Source: Saururus chinensis (lineage: Eukaryota; Streptophyta; Magnoliopsida; Piperales; Saururaceae). From it: a stretch of 64,000 nt of DNA. This document shows, in pieces, positions 14,317 to 28,400 of the stretch (its first letter is position 1; every line of letters starts with the position of its first letter). The translations under genes were made by a program, and so were the position numbers. The stretch lies in assembly GCA_035235625.1 (NCBI GenBank), contig CP141141.1, forward strand, positions 17,171,968-17,235,967. The letters are read 5' to 3'. The notes under the pieces were generated by a model, which was not told the origin of the DNA, ran no database searches, and worked only from the letters and a program-made list of their open reading frames with translations.

Positions 14317-16854
14317 CTACATTAAATTCACATCTAGAGGAGCACTATTCTGCACATGTTCAAGGAGGTTTCGGGTAAGTTCTTTACAAGTCCTTTTGTT
14401 ATGCTTAGTACCACCACATGCACTGCAATGGAAATTTCGAGCTTCCACCACAGGTTCAGGCTTCTTTTTTCTTGGTCTACCAGGTTTCCGCTTCACCAAT
14501 GGAGGATGTACAGGAGTCTTTTCCTCATCTTCGACAATGAGTCCTTCGTCATCGTGAACGGGATTTGGATTAACAGGATTTGAATATGCCAACCTATACA
14601 TCTCTGTAGACAAATATGGGGTGCAGAAGTCATAGGGATTACGATCAATCCTGTTCAAAACTACGAGTGCATGGGGGCAAGGCCTACCCTGAATCTGCCA
14701 CTGCTTGCAAGTGCATGTGCAGGCATGCATGTTTACTACTCTGACCACCTCGTCGGAAACTTCGAAATGGTCCACAGAGGAGCACAGAATTTGTTTGGTA
14801 CGTGATTCTAACATATCACGCTTCAGGTACTGCTCAGCAGAAGGGGCCAGTCTAGTATCCCATTTCTCTGAATCCAAATGCCGTGCATAGATCAGCTCCA
14901 TAATCTTACATCTCATTTCATGGACTATTTTTGCTATGGGAAGGTCCTTCACCTCAAGCACCCACTGATTGAAAAGCTTTGAAACATCAGAAGTCATATG
15001 GTTAAATCGCTCACCTTCAAAATAAGCATTAGACCAGTAATCTGGCCTACTTTGGCGGACCCAGTTAACAGCATTCTCTGATATTTTCTCGATCTCAAGC
15101 ATCTCCTTTTCAAACTCAAGAACACTGGGCGCATAAGCAGCCCTCCAAAGATGACGAATCATGTAGTCTGTCACCTCTGTGGAAAACCCCCCTCTAACCT
15201 CATATTTAAAGCACTGGCATAAATGGTTCAAGCAAAAGGCATGGTAACTATCTTGAAACACCTCCGGAATGGCCTTTATCAGTTCCTTCTCTCTGTTAGT
15301 AATGAAAGTGATTCTACGGTTCACATCAACAACCTGCCTCAATTCACTCAAAAACCAATTCCAGTTTGGCTCATCCTCTCCGTCAACAATGGCAAACGCA
15401 AGGGGGAACATGCCATCATCTGCATCTATGGATGTTGCACTCAGCAATATCTCTTGATGTCTGTCCATTAAACTCGTATGGTTCAAGAAAATAACAGGTC
15501 GACATGCTTCATTGAAGCCTAATCTCGATGCATAGAAACAAATAAACAGGCTCTTAAATCTAGATTCCTCAGTAGTGACCAGAACAGTGTGACTTCCAGG
15601 ATTTGTCTTTGTTATCATGCGGCAAATTTGTGGCAAATCATCATATTCTTTAAAAGGTAAACCCTTCAAGCTCTCTTTTGCTACCTCCATTCCTCGCCAT
15701 GCCTGGTGGTACCTTAATTCAACACCATAGTCTCTCTGAAGATCCCGAATGATGTCCCGGGGTTTTAAATGGGGTGATTCAATTAACATGCTTTTTATCA
15801 CATCAGCCACCCAATGCCTTGTTGCCTGTGGATGTCTAACCACATTCATACCACCTTCACACGTGTGAGAACTTTCATACTTTTTTATCTTAAAAATTGG
15901 TGTCTTGGCCAATTTTGATGCATGAATGCGCCACTTGCAGTTCTCAGCCTTGCACTTGGCAGTGACACGATTTGGATCATTCTTAACAAAAATAAATTGA
16001 AATCCATTGGCAATGGCAAATTTACCCAGAGTAGAGCGAAATTCTTTTACACTTTTAAACTCTTGCCCTACGCCAATTATACCTTTATCCCAATCAATAT
16101 TGGGTGTAATCCTACCTTCATTTGCCACTGGAGTGCTAACAGAAAGTTTTTTGCCACCGGGACTTTTCTCAGGGGGAGAGCTGGGACCTGCAGTGCTTGT
16201 TGAATCTCCTAAAGCTGCTTTATTAGCTCTACAAGATCAATTTCAAACCATTAGAAACACAGAGATCAGGTGCTATCCACCAAACAATTTATGAATGTCA
16301 TAACACAAGCCGCCTTAATTAGTATGACCTAATTTTCCCGATCAAGTCATAAAATATATTAAGATTTTGTTCGTAGATGGCTTGGACGGTCAAAGGCTTA
16401 ACAAAAAAATTAGTCCCAGTTATAGATTGATACTGTTTAAAGCAAAGCTCATACAGCATATCTCAGAAGCCAACCAGGTATTCATTAAAAGACAAAATTT
16501 TGTGTACCTGCTATCAATTACCAAAGACATATCCCGCTCCATGTTATCCTCATTCAAAACATAAATATGTATTGTCTTTGCATCTCCATGAAAATCAACC
16601 ATTCGTTGCAGATCTTTATCAATCACTATATTCAGTGGGGTCCGAGTATCACCGGGGAGAAAGTATCTCAGCTTAAGAATTCTACAGTCACATTTCATTT
16701 CAACAGCTATTTCTAATTTAATCTCTTCCACAGTGGTGTTACTGCGAACATCAAAAGCTTTAGCATCTCCACCCATGTATTGCATTGCTCCATCGCTTTT
16801 AGTGACAAAATGTCCTCCATAGTGGCAAATGACAATTGTTAACTTCTCTACCAT
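14317..16854 (-). CDS. MUSTANG-B-like domesticated MULE transposase with PB1 domain
   Basis: Two coding exons, 16854-16508 and 16228-14317, join across a 279-bp GT-AG intron (CAG|GTAC donor, TTGTAG acceptor) in one clean 752-residue frame. ATG at 16854 is preferred: it starts MVEKLTIVICHYGG, the opening strand of a PB1 domain (about residues 1-105). A Ser/Pro linker follows. Then come a MuDR DNA-binding region (about 170-245), a MULE transposase core (about 350-535), a SWIM finger (about 619-635, CTCKQWQIQGRPCPH), an AT-hook (GRPRKKK, about 699) and a zinc knuckle (about 717-730, CSACGGTKHNKRTC). The first two catalytic Asp positions appear to be Asn (LNHTS, about 365; ITNRE, about 427), while a Glu is kept in GERFN (about 521). 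PB1 plus MULE core without TIRs is the signature of plant MUSTANG-B genes, host genes co-opted from Mutator and linked to growth and flowering. The numbered paralogue cannot be told. Confidence 0.9.
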
Positions 16855-19800
16855 GTTGCACCAAGTTGAAACTGTCAAAAGACACGTAAAGAATGCAGTT
16901 CAACAATGCATCCAACCAAATGAAGACAAAAGAATAAGGCGGGATCACATATTTTAATATTTCCTTTAGGGAATCTTTGCTGGAGAGAATCAGCAAAACA
17001 TGCAAAAAACAATAAATAAATAAAGCAATGACTGTGCTGGATTAAGTCCTAGTCCATTATAGTAAAAAAAAAACATTGCTAGCCAGCCTTAAATAAGCAG
17101 GACTAGATGAAACAATTCAACCATGAATTTGACTCCTTTCCCAAACAAAATCCAGCAGAAGTTTTAAAAAGTAATAATCGATCATAATCATATTCAAGTT
17201 GCTTTTTTTTTCAACAATTTAGGGTCAGCGATATGGATCTTACGCTTCCGTTCTAAACTGTTTTATGCCAACTCTTTTGTAAGAGATAGCATAGTCATAT
17301 CTTTTCTTATTAATTTCATCAAGTTCTCTTAGGTCTTCCTCTCCTTCTTTTATTTTAAAAAAAATTTAAAAAGCATAATTGAAGGGAGTCTTACCACATA
17401 CCAGCAGTAGTACTGAAGACATGGCCACAACATGAACCACCTTACTTTCACAATTTGTTTGATGAATTTTAATAGATAAATTAACATAATTAGTTTAAGG
17501 GTAAAACCTCCCCCGTAGCGTACATTTTACATATGGTTAAAATGTATATATTGACAGTTAATTCAAAAAAAAAAGTTTTTGCTACATAGATTCTATGCAC
17601 ACCAGCAGGATGTCCAATATAACGTTTTCATTAATGGACCTCAAGCATGGTAAGGAAGGAGGGTTGGCATCCAGAGAGACCTCCAGCAGTATTATTGATC
17701 ACTCTTTTATACACACAAGGACCATGGACCACCTCTTTTTGCTCGTAATAGAGTGTTAGTGGAAGAGGCATCCAGCGCAAAGTAAGCAAGGGGCAATAGG
17801 TCATTCTCATCCATGAAATGTTGCAGAAAAGATCAACTGAGGTGATAGATGGACAAAAACTTTTCATTATGTGAACTCAGGGTATGCAAACAGCTACAAC
17901 TCTAACTTGCAATTTTGGACTCATAGCAGAGGAAATGACAATTGCGAACACATTTGAGTATTCAAATAATTTACATGGCTCATTTACACTTTGAGAAAGT
18001 TTGTGCAAGTGTGTGTGGTGTGGGTGGAGGGGGGGGAGTGAAGAGTGCACAATTTCTCTAATAGGTATACAAGCTTTTTAGCACATAGGCAAGTAAACAA
18101 GTAGAAGTATGGTATAGGTAAAATCGTAGTCAACATTAAGAGTTGGTAGAAAGTTATGCCTGCTAGATTAATTGTGAGAAGTTCATGCATAAGTGCCTTC
18201 AATAGAATTCAACATTGGGTTCAACTTTTCAAGCAAACTCAGCCCAGTTGCTTCATCGAGAATCAAGAAGGGCAAGATATATTTCAATCTTGGCAAAATT
18301 CAGCGATACTATGCTGAGACCCCATCTCCCCTTTCTTTTAACGAACAAAAAAAAGCAAGTGTGCCTGCAACTCCATAGTGCAGAGGCCAAGTCCCTTTTT
18401 TTTGTTTTGCAGCATGCGTGCAGACTACATTGAAAAGATAAAAAACGACTTTTCCTTTGACAAGTTGAACCTGACTTGGACTTTGAAGTTCAGCCACACA
18501 AAAAACAAAACAAAAATTTAAAGAAAGTGGACTGGTGGAAGTATATCAAGCACCAAATCATACAAGGACAAGATCATATCCATGATACAAAATGAAGAAG
18601 ATATAGTCAACATCCACATCTATAGTTCAAATTAATCTTTCAGTACACAACAACTACAGTTTGTTTCTGTGCAACTGCTTACACAAATAGCAGGTGGAAA
18701 TAAAACAATTTCATCCACGACACCAACATTCTCATTTTTCTTTCCTACCAAATCTATGAACACTCATTTCATACAATATCCTCGCGACAAACTGGTGTCC
18801 CAAGATGAATAAAATTGAAACATGCCAAAATATGTCAATGCCCACTTATGAGAAAGTAACTACATAAAAACTTGCAACAAACGGGCACAACAAACAAGCC
18901 ACTGAAATGGTGTTGCTAAATAGGTATACAGCAAACAAGTAACTAAATAACTTTTGTTCATTTTCATGATCTTATCACTGTTTTACATTAGAATCAGTGC
19001 TTCTAATGCATAAATACACATACATATTTAAAATATGTTTTTGATCACCTTGCTCATTTTACATGATCTCTCCAAGATATCGTCTCTTTGACAATCCAAG
19101 ACGAGAATTATATCAAAAAATGCAAACCCTGATTGAACATGGGAGCCAAAAGGCAATCGGGGAATAAAAAATGACAATCTGAAGCAGTAAATCCTGAAAG
19201 CGTAACAAAGGCTAAACAGTGGAGATTTAGACGGGCACACATGATTGAAAAGGAATAAGCCATAGCTTTAAAATCACCCCAGGTTTGGATCTTGGCATTA
19301 CCCATATTTCTTTTGCTAACACTACTTCAACAATTAAAAGAGAAAACACTTAGCACAAAAATGTTTATACACATCTCACAACAAAACATAAACTGTTAAT
19401 CCTCTTACTTGTAAAGGGAAAAATATCCTTGTTAAATATTTGAAGCACGAATCTTTACTTCCACTTATGCAACATAAAAGAAAAAGTTCTACAAGATAAG
19501 AGGGTAATATGAAACTAAAGAGAAAATACCAATTCTTACAAATAAAAGAAATACAAAACATGCATCTGTGAAGTCAGCATGCACTCAGATAAACCAAAAA
19601 AGAAGAAGAAAGGGGGTCGGACATTCTTCAAAATGTAAATAAGAAACAGATAAAGCCACTCAGTCCAAGATGGCCAAAAAAAATTATTCTCTTGTTTTCT
19701 CTTCCTAAAATGCAACAAACTGATGAAGGCCGGAAAAATTACTTCTTTGATACACAATCATGAACATTGAAGTTTTCTATAATTGTGTATATTCACATTC

Positions 19801-21002
19801 ATATCACCGGAATTACATAGAATTGACATCATTTCACTATGGTTTTAATTTAATCTTTTAATTATGTCATGATATTTTCTAATATATCTGTGAACTAAAT
19901 CTAAACTCACATACTACTGTTTGTACTCTTCCAAACAAATTCAAACGCATAAAATTTTAAAAGGCCTAAAAAATAGGCACTCATAAATGCTTGGAAGAAT
20001 CCAAACAATATGAAAGATACTAAATGGTAAAAAAACATATGTCACTACCTATTTTAGAAAGCATGACAATAATAAACAACGGGCAATTTTCATTAATAAG
20101 CTAACTTTATAATCCATAGATAATAATGACAAGTAACCATCCCCTACTTATTTTTTGGCCCCAGTGCACTCATAATTTGCTAGTAATCTGCAGTATAAAA
20201 TGCCAAAAAATTCTTGTTTTTGGAATAAATGAGCATAAAAATAACACGCTAACTTATCTTCCGAAATGGAATTTGAAGAAAGTAGTAATAAGATTTTCTC
20301 CGGATATGGAAATCATTCTATTTAAAACTAAAAAACGATATGACAACCAACAAAGAGTACCTTGTCCTGCACATACCACCGAACCAATTGAATGACAACA
20401 ATAAAGACGTTGATAATGCAAAAATAGTTGTATAACACTTTTTCCGCTTTCTCACAGATATAAACCAACCCAATGCTTTGAATTCCTGACAAAAGATTGC
20501 CCCAGTTCGGTAGAGATGCTGATTCAAACTGGGACAAACGGGCATGAAAGTACAGAATCTCGTTGCTTGAAATTCCATACAGGACCAGTACAGGATCCAA
20601 CAAAGAGTTTGTTACAAAGAATAGCCACCGCGACTGATGATTTACAGTAAAATCACACATTTTCTCCCTTTAAGTACAAATTAGCATCTCTGGAAGTATA
20701 AAAAAACAATACCTGTACCCACATTTTAATTTTGATAAACATGACAATATTTCAGGGCTATTAGCTTGTTATGTGGAGATGAAGCTAAAAAAGCCACTTT
20801 GAACTGAATGAAATTACTAAAACCTAAGAGAACTAATCATGGACGGGAAAACTTGACTTGAACTGAGTTACACTTTTTTAGCATGACTCCAAATAAATGC
20901 ATAAAGTTGGGGCTTTTCTTTAATGAGTATTCATAGATGAATGGGATATCAGTTGATCAGAGTAAAAGATAGAGAGATGCACAGAGATAGTAAAAGATTA
21001 CC
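16855..21002 (-). other. Leader intron of the MUSTANG-like gene (about 4.1 kb)
   Basis: The minus strand reads GACAAG|GTAATC at 21003-20996 (exon end 21002, strong donor) and TTTTGACAG|TTTCAACTTGG at about 16876-16866 (acceptor, next exon from 16871). Between them is AT-rich DNA with no coding signal and no recognised transposon. Small open frames at 18193-18497, 19028-19305 and 20318-20660 are chance. A long intron in the 5' untranslated region often boosts expression of plant housekeeping genes; that role here is inference. Confidence 0.65.
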
Positions 21003-21330
21003 TTGTCTCTCGTGGCTGCAATGGCGATAGGAGACCTTTGACAAGAGTCCGTGCGAGGATGAAGCGTCGCTGGGTCGGGTGGTGAGGATTCGGGGCGAAA
21101 GAGGAGTTACCGCGAGAGACGAGTCGGGGCGAGAGAAGAGGAGTCGTCGGGGCAAGAGAAGTGCCCCACGACAGAGGAGGAATAGCGAGAGGGAGTTGAC
21201 CGTGGAGATTGTCCACCGGGAGGCGGTGGAGTTCGCAAGTCGGCGAGTGAAGCTCTGCGTCAGTTCTGGATCGGGGAGGGGAAGACGACGAAGGGCAATC
21301 GGGTTGGGAGGGGTAGAATGGGGAATATGA
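21003..21330 (-). promoter_or_regulatory. Leader exon and probable promoter region of the MUSTANG-like gene
   Basis: A local GC-rich island ends in the splice donor at 21002. The frame running into the PB1 exon is open across the junction (HERQ then VSTWCN and the ATG), but no in-frame ATG is visible upstream in this exon, so I treat it as untranslated. The transcription start cannot be fixed; no clear TATA box was found. Confidence 0.55.
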
Positions 21331-22320
21331 GAAAAAAATTTAAGTAAGAAGATGATTGGCTAGATGTAGCTCCTTCATCGGACACCGTTTGATGAGGAAA
21401 TCGCGGCCAGGATTGAACCGGGTTTAAACGCTCGCCGGCCGCCGGAGAACGAGAAGGTATGTAGGGAACCGTTCCGCTGTATAAATATTCATTGAGGTTT
21501 TCACACATATACTCAAATTTATGTCTCAATTTATTTATTTTTAATTCACATATAAATTGGTTAAGCATATTAATTATTATGTAGACAAATCTACCATATG
21601 GCCTATAAAATGTTTCCACTGAATAATTTTTCCCTGAAAACAGTTCTACTACGTGACCATAAATAAGTTTATTTTATTTTTAAAATAATATATGTACAAA
21701 AGCATATATATTTGTTTAAACTTAATTTTGTTCGAGAACAATACTAAGTAGTGTTATAGTATTTATATATGTTTTTATGTACTCTTTCCTTGGTAAAAAA
21801 ATTTATATGTCCAATATATTATCCATGAAATGTTGCTATATAATAGTCAAGTTGTATGCCAAGTGGAAGTCAAAAAATTTAACTCTTAAAACAATAAGAT
21901 TAACTAAAGCAATGTCAATCTATTTAAATATTTAAAAATGAACATAATTTCCGAATTTCATTAAAGATGTAAATCAACACAATTTAACTGGTTTAGCGCT
22001 CTAATAAGTTCCAGAATCATTTCATTTCTAATATACTTAACACACATTTCACCCAATCATTTGAGTATTATATGGTCTCCAAGTAAGAAACTTATTTGTC
22101 ACAAGAGTCTTTAATAGTTTCTACGTATAACTCAACACTAGACTATGAAGGACATATCATTGTGGGCATATCGTGTCCTTCAAGAAGGATACATGTATTT
22201 TGGAATAAATCCCATAAGTAAATACCACAAGAAGCAACCAATATGATTTGATAAAATGTATGAAATAGAGGAGCTTGTACACCATGAACGGTACAAAACA
22301 ATTGTTATTGAATAATTTTC
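21331..22320. other. AT-rich intergenic DNA
   Basis: I see no gene, RNA or element boundary here. It runs up to the AGTCA target duplication of the LTR at 22326 and resumes after it at 24165, so 21331-22325 and 24165 onward were once continuous. Confidence 0.5.
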
Positions 22321-22325
22321 AGTCA

Positions 22326-24164
22326 TGTTACGCCCCGACTTTTTAGATTAAACTTAAAAGTCGAAGTTTCGTAAAACTCGTAAGCGAAGAGGGCCCGGAT
22401 CGACTGTGTATAAACAAGAAACTCATAATAATATTAAATTTCATAAGTACAAAATCCCAAAAGTTAGAGCTATACACGCCATAAAATTATGTCAGCATAA
22501 ATATACAATGCATACAAATTATTTAATTAAACAAAATCCGGTGTATTAGCCCTTTTTCCAAGGACCGATCGGCTATAGCCCCAAACTGGTATTTACACCT
22601 GCAATATCTAGGAGTGAGTGAGTATAAAATATTATACCCAGTAGGTAGCATTAAATTCTATTAACATAAAGAGACAAGATAAATCGTATAATAAATTCAT
22701 AACTTAGAATTTAAAATCAAACAATTGGATAGCTTAAAACAAATTCTTTTCATACACAGAATGTCACCGATACTAAAACGACATACACCCGTGCTCATGA
22801 GGCAACGGAATCAGAAGAAGAGGGGTTTTCTTATTATACCTCAACTTCTGAGCGCGCTTAAAGCCTCCTTAGGCAGTATCGAGGAGTAATAAATTCTGAT
22901 AGTTCTTGGGATTACGTGCTGAAGAACTACCCTTCAAATTTTGAATTTTTAAAATAAATGGAATAACCAAATAATATTCAAATAATCTTGTAAGGGCGGA
23001 CCTTCATCCCGCCCCTAACGATATTTTAAACCCCTTTAAAAATAAGCTTTAGTGTATGACTTGAAGCAAAAAAAAGATAGAGCTTAGCCCTAACATGAAA
23101 ATTGGATTTAGAATCGCCTACCCTCGTTAAGCTTACGTTTGTAGTCGGCTTAAAAACGGTGGGCGGCACCTCCCTTTGTGCAGAGATAGTTTCCTCGTCC
23201 GGTTCAGGTGAGGTGGACAGAACCTCCCCTAGCACTGGGACAGTCTCCTTGTCCAACTTGAGTGAGGCTAGTAGAACCTCCCCCAGTGTCGGGATAGTCT
23301 CCTCACCCTGCTTGGGTGAGGTGGGCAAAACCTCCCCTAGTGCTACGATAATCCTTGTTTCTGGCCCGAGGGTGGCAGACATGGCCTCCTCTTGACTCGG
23401 ATCGTTTCTACCTTTTAGAGGGGTTATCTTAAAAAATGGACCCTCTCACGATGTCGAGAACCCTCAAATTAGGTAAGTTTGATTTTTAAACGGGTAAAAA
23501 CGGGCAGGGAATAGTTAAGAAAGATATGTTCAAGGTTTTGAAACGGCGTGGAGCAAAGAACAAGAGAGGAGAAATGGGGTAGGGGCGAGTTGGGCACCTC
23601 CTCCCCCTCCCCTTAAATAGAGAAAGGCTACCGTTGGATGCACGCCACTTGGCGCGTATCCAACCAAAGACAAAAAAAAGGTTAGCCTGCGGCTAACTGC
23701 CGGGCTAGCCTGCAGCTAGCCTAAGAAGGTCTGCTACGGCAAGCCTAGACCTGCCACAGCAAGCCTAAGTCCTGCCGCTTTGCGGCAGGTGAGCTGACGC
23801 TGTGGCATCAGCCTGCTAATGCCATTTTTTTAAAAACGAAAAATAAACTTCTATCGGGTATAACTTTTTACCCTGAGCTCGGAATTGCGTGGTCTTAGTA
23901 CCATTGGACTCGTATTGACAAGCCCTTCGAAACAAGACCACACTAGCATATGTTTTCTTACAAAAAAAGATGTGGGTCCCGCCCAAGACACGCACAACGA
24001 GGTCATAGTCTACGATCTCCGTGTCCAAAATTTGCATTTTTATGCTCGATACAACTGACTTTAAGAACCTTACGAATGATCTAAAAGGGTTGACATAAAT
24101 TGAGACTAAAACAACGTTTAATTGATAAGTAAAGTTTGTTAGGTTGAAAATTTGGGGTGTAACA
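22326..24164 (-). mobile_element. Solo LTR (1.84 kb) with perfect 5-bp TSD AGTCA
   Basis: On the plus strand it begins TGTTACGCCCC and ends GGGGTGTAACA, with AGTCA at 22321-22325 and again at 24165-24169. A TATA-like CTATTTAAGGGG read on the minus strand (about 23625-23613) suggests minus orientation. There is no primer site, gag-pol or second LTR, so it is a solo LTR left by recombination. It contains a 54-bp tandem repeat (about 23165-23380) and a GC-rich block of GCTAGCCTG/CTGCCGC variants (about 23680-23800). Confidence 0.9.
23165..23380 (-). repeat. 54-bp tandem repeat, four copies, coding an 18-residue motif
   Basis: AGAACCTCCCC recurs at 23219 and 23273, and as AAAACCTCCCC at 23327. 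On the minus strand the units stay in frame for a 118-residue frame (23026-23382) with repeats such as LGEVLPTSPKQGEETIPT. The frame has no domain and no evidence of translation. Confidence 0.75.
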
Positions 24165-24169
24165 AGTCA

Positions 24170-25497
24170 ACACTCAACGCTCATCCGCTTGTGAGACCAA
24201 CATGTATATATTTAATATCAAAGGAGTAAGTTCAACAATATCAAAATAGCTGATTCGGCTTGAAAGGAATATATGTCAATCCTTGCTTGGAGGGTAACAA
24301 GCCGTAGGTAGCACCCGAGATGTCATACGCATATAGGTCATATCAAACACAAAATCCACGCTGAGGCTATAAGCAAGTGAGCATACTGCCCAACCACGAT
24401 TGGTGGTTATCTTTCAAAAGGTGTAAAAGCACTTGTACATGTTTCTCCAATCCAATACCATCTTTATGTCACATAATCGTAATACTCACAATAATAATTT
24501 TTAGGGCAAACAGAACACCAACCTGTTTGATGGATTCTATATTGGTAGTTGAAATATGGATTTACTATAAGACAAACATATTTTTGCTCAATGGGGCTGG
24601 AATAATTGCCCACTCTCTAGAAGTTGGCCAATAGATATAATATCTTTTGGGACCCCTTCCACAATTTAGACAGGACAATTGTCCATAAATGTAGATGCAA
24701 AAATCGTTACATGCTTAAGAAGACTAAGTGAAAATAGTGAATCCAACACCAATGTACAACGTATTGGAATGTAGTGCCTCTAATAGACTCATTGTTGATA
24801 AGATTGGAAGAAGTAGCCAAAAGTGCCAAATTGATTAGTACAACGTTTGACAACAAATTGTGATGCATATAACGTAGTTCTTCAACATGAGCAAATGACT
24901 TTGTATGTACATAGAGTTTCAGTATCTACAAGCAATAAAATTAGTAATAGTATATATGTCAGAAGCGTAGTTACACCATATAAATGTTCAACTGCATTCA
25001 GTAAAAGAATGATAAGAGTCATTTTTTTCTGCACAAGTTTAAGTAGAAAAAAGCTTGCAAATGTTACGCAATGTATATTGGCATGCCAAACAGATGTGTA
25101 ATTATATTTGAACTAAAAACCAATAAACACGAAACCAACAAACAAAGAATACATTGATGAAATCACAAAAAATGAAGAAATTACTTGAATGAAAAAATAC
25201 AAATGTAGAGCAACTTTACCACAAAAGACGCGACACCATATTCCCTGCAAAAAGAAAAAAATGAACGAAAGAACTCGCCCTACCACACAAAGTAGAAATG
25301 TATATATAGTCATGGAATAACAACGAATGGAGACAAAAGGGCAATAGTTTTCAAAAGCCACACAACACAACAATGCAACTCATTACATATATGGTCATAC
25401 CATTTAATAATTATGTAAACAAAGACATAAAAAGACATGAAGGGACATGTACATGCACCAAGCAAGCCAAAGGGCACACACAATGGGATAAACACAC
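24170..25497. other. AT-rich DNA without recognised genes
   Basis: No convincing coding or RNA signal. The frames at 24377-24634, 24847-25101 and 25113-25522 are low-complexity AT-rich artefacts. The right edge is the degraded end of an LTR copy starting at about 25498. Confidence 0.5.
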
Positions 25498-28400
25498 TAT
25501 AATGCTCGGGATTTTTTAACATTTTTTTAAAAATTCACAATTTTTTTTTGTAATATAAAAGCTATAAATCTGGAAAAATGACTAATATAAAATATGTGAA
25601 AACAATTTTATAATTTTAAACATCACACATCTATTTTCCCATACAAAAATTTCTCAGGCAATACTAAAAAATAAACATACGAAAGAAATTACCATGATCA
25701 TTATCTTTATATACAAATCTCTCTCAGGCATCCCTAAGTACAAGTCTCTTAAACAGTCCACAGTCTAATCCAAATTACATGTCTATAAAATATAAACACT
25801 TTAATTCTCATCTCACCTAATACATAAGATTGTGGCACAAAATAAAGACTTGCAGTGAATCAAAGGGTATATTTGAACCCAAGAAAGTTGATCTTCCCAT
25901 GGAAACAAGTGTCATCTCCAGGAGCTCTCCATCCCAAACCTGCAAAAGCCTTCCAAACATCGGGGCGAAAAAAATATAAAAAATAAGTATTTTCATACTT
26001 AGTAGGAAAATACTCAGTAGGGGAGTGTAACGCCCGAGATTTTTCATACATTTTCCTTAAAATTCACAGAATTTTTTTTGCATTATAACATCTGTAAATC
26101 GGAGGAAAAATGACGAAGTCAAAACATGTGAAAACAGTTTATAGTTTAAAACATCACACATCAATTTTCCATCCAAAATTTTCATCAATCGATTAAACAT
26201 CGTATGACCAAAGAAAATATCCTTAGGCGCTACTCAAAAATAAACGTACAAGTAAATTACCATGATCATGGATTTTTAAATACAAATAACTCCCAGGCAT
26301 CCCCGAGTACAAGTCCCATAAATAATCCACTGTCTGATCCAAATTGAAAGTCCAGAAGATATAAACACTTAAATCTCATCTCACCCAATACATTAGATCG
26401 TGGCACAATTGATACACGTAGTGAATCAAGTATACCTAAGTCAAAGGCGAAATAATCCATCGCCGAAACGAGCATCCATCTCCCTGAGCTCTCCAATCCA
26501 TACCTACAAAAGCCTCCCGAACAACGGGGCTAAAAAGTAGGGTAATGAGTATTTTTATATTCAGTAGGAAAATACCCAGTAGGGGAATCCCAAATAGTGA
26601 ACTCAATAAGTTCAAAAATACATGTGTTCATGCACCTCAAACATGAAGCATACAACATATAACAATCGTATACATATGCATATAAGCACGCATAACACAC
26701 CATCAAACCAAACTTACACAAACACCCTTAATTAGGGTCTTACAAACTTACTCGTACCATCGTACGCTAACTCATATAACTTACACATACGTGCACAACC
26801 TTACTCGTACAATCTTACACTTACTTGTACTACCTTACTTGTACAGTCTTACACTTACTCGTACGACCTTACTCGTACAGTCTTACACATACAGTCGTAC
26901 TCATACTCATAATCATACTCTTACTCAGAAATGCACATACTCAGTCATACTATTGACTTTTCCGAAGGTAAGGCACACCTATGCTCATAGGGCACATGAT
27001 CAAACAGGTAAGAGTAAATCCATGATACTACTTACCTGAGTGCGCAAACATACACCCACACATAAGGGGTCACACAATTGCCCACATATAAGGGGTCTTA
27101 TAGTGTCAGTGCCACCCTTGGATAGAAATCATACAGTGCCTCCTGGGCGGAATCGTACAATGTCACTCTTGGGTAGGAACATACAGTGCCACTCTTGGGC
27201 AGAATTATACAACGCTCTCAATAAAGCATCAAAGGTCTGGGCTTCATACAACACACATACCAAATCGAAAACATACATCACTTTCAACAGAGCATCAGAC
27301 GTCTGGTGCTCTATACAGCACACAGACAACATCCTGCAGGATAAACACCATGGCGAGACATGAGAAATGCTCATCCGACTCATTATCGGCTAGCTCAAAC
27401 ACGAAACTTAATCTGTCGAACCCTCAGGTCTCAAACTCACAACGCTATCATTAGCTTTCTTATAATTCAAGTTTGAATTAAGTAAATTATGTAGTACAAT
27501 TATGCCACACAAACTCATAGTCCTCAACTGATCAAACTGAAGCTGAGCCTGATCGAAACTCTAGTTCGTCAGGGCAGCAGACTTCACTTAACCTGTCCAT
27601 ATCGTGATCAAACTCACCGTACATCAAATCCTTACGTACTCATATAGTCTCCTCCATCCACATTACGACCAAAACATCTTACACATATGTCATCAAACTG
27701 AGCTCCTCATAGCAGATCCCCGTTATTCCCCTTACTTAATACCTCACTGGTTATGCTTACTTTTCACTTTATAATTTGTATGTTATGCTTGTTCAATTAT
27801 GCACACTCTTACTGTCTAATAAACCTCCATAAGGTTCCAAGCCTAAGTCCTCTTACTTACTGAACCCCTGACGTACGCTCCAAACCGATCCATTTCAAAT
27901 CCTTGTTCATCAAACTTACCTTCTCTGTCTTCCATCATACGCTTACACATCCAAATCCACATCCAACTTCGTACCAAACCCTTGCCACTTCTTACCATCC
28001 ATCACCCATACCTCTGCCCACACACATAGTCCACATACGTAACTTACTCAAATAATCACTAGCACGCACATCATACACATACGTAGCACACTAACATATT
28101 CACTAGCCATCACTAGAGTATACACATTCCACATACATAAAACATGCTTACAACTCACATACATAACATATGCATCTCAACATGGCATAATTCATTCTCT
28201 TACATCATGCAAACAGACCATGATTTAATATCCAAAATATGGAATCATATAATCCTAGCATGCTGCTACTCATTTAAAGCATGCTATCATGAAATTACGA
28301 GTTCAAAGCTCCCCTACCTCGTAATCATGACGTTTGATGGCGAGCATACGACGGTGGCGGCATTGGTGGCGGAGTTGGCAGCCAAAAGCTTTTCCTAGCC

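Noticed and set aside
20949..21330. Possible N-terminal coding extension of the MUSTANG-like gene in the leader exon
   Set aside because: The frame is open across the splice, but no in-frame ATG is visible in the exon, and the PB1 domain already starts at the ATG at 16854. Kept as untranslated.
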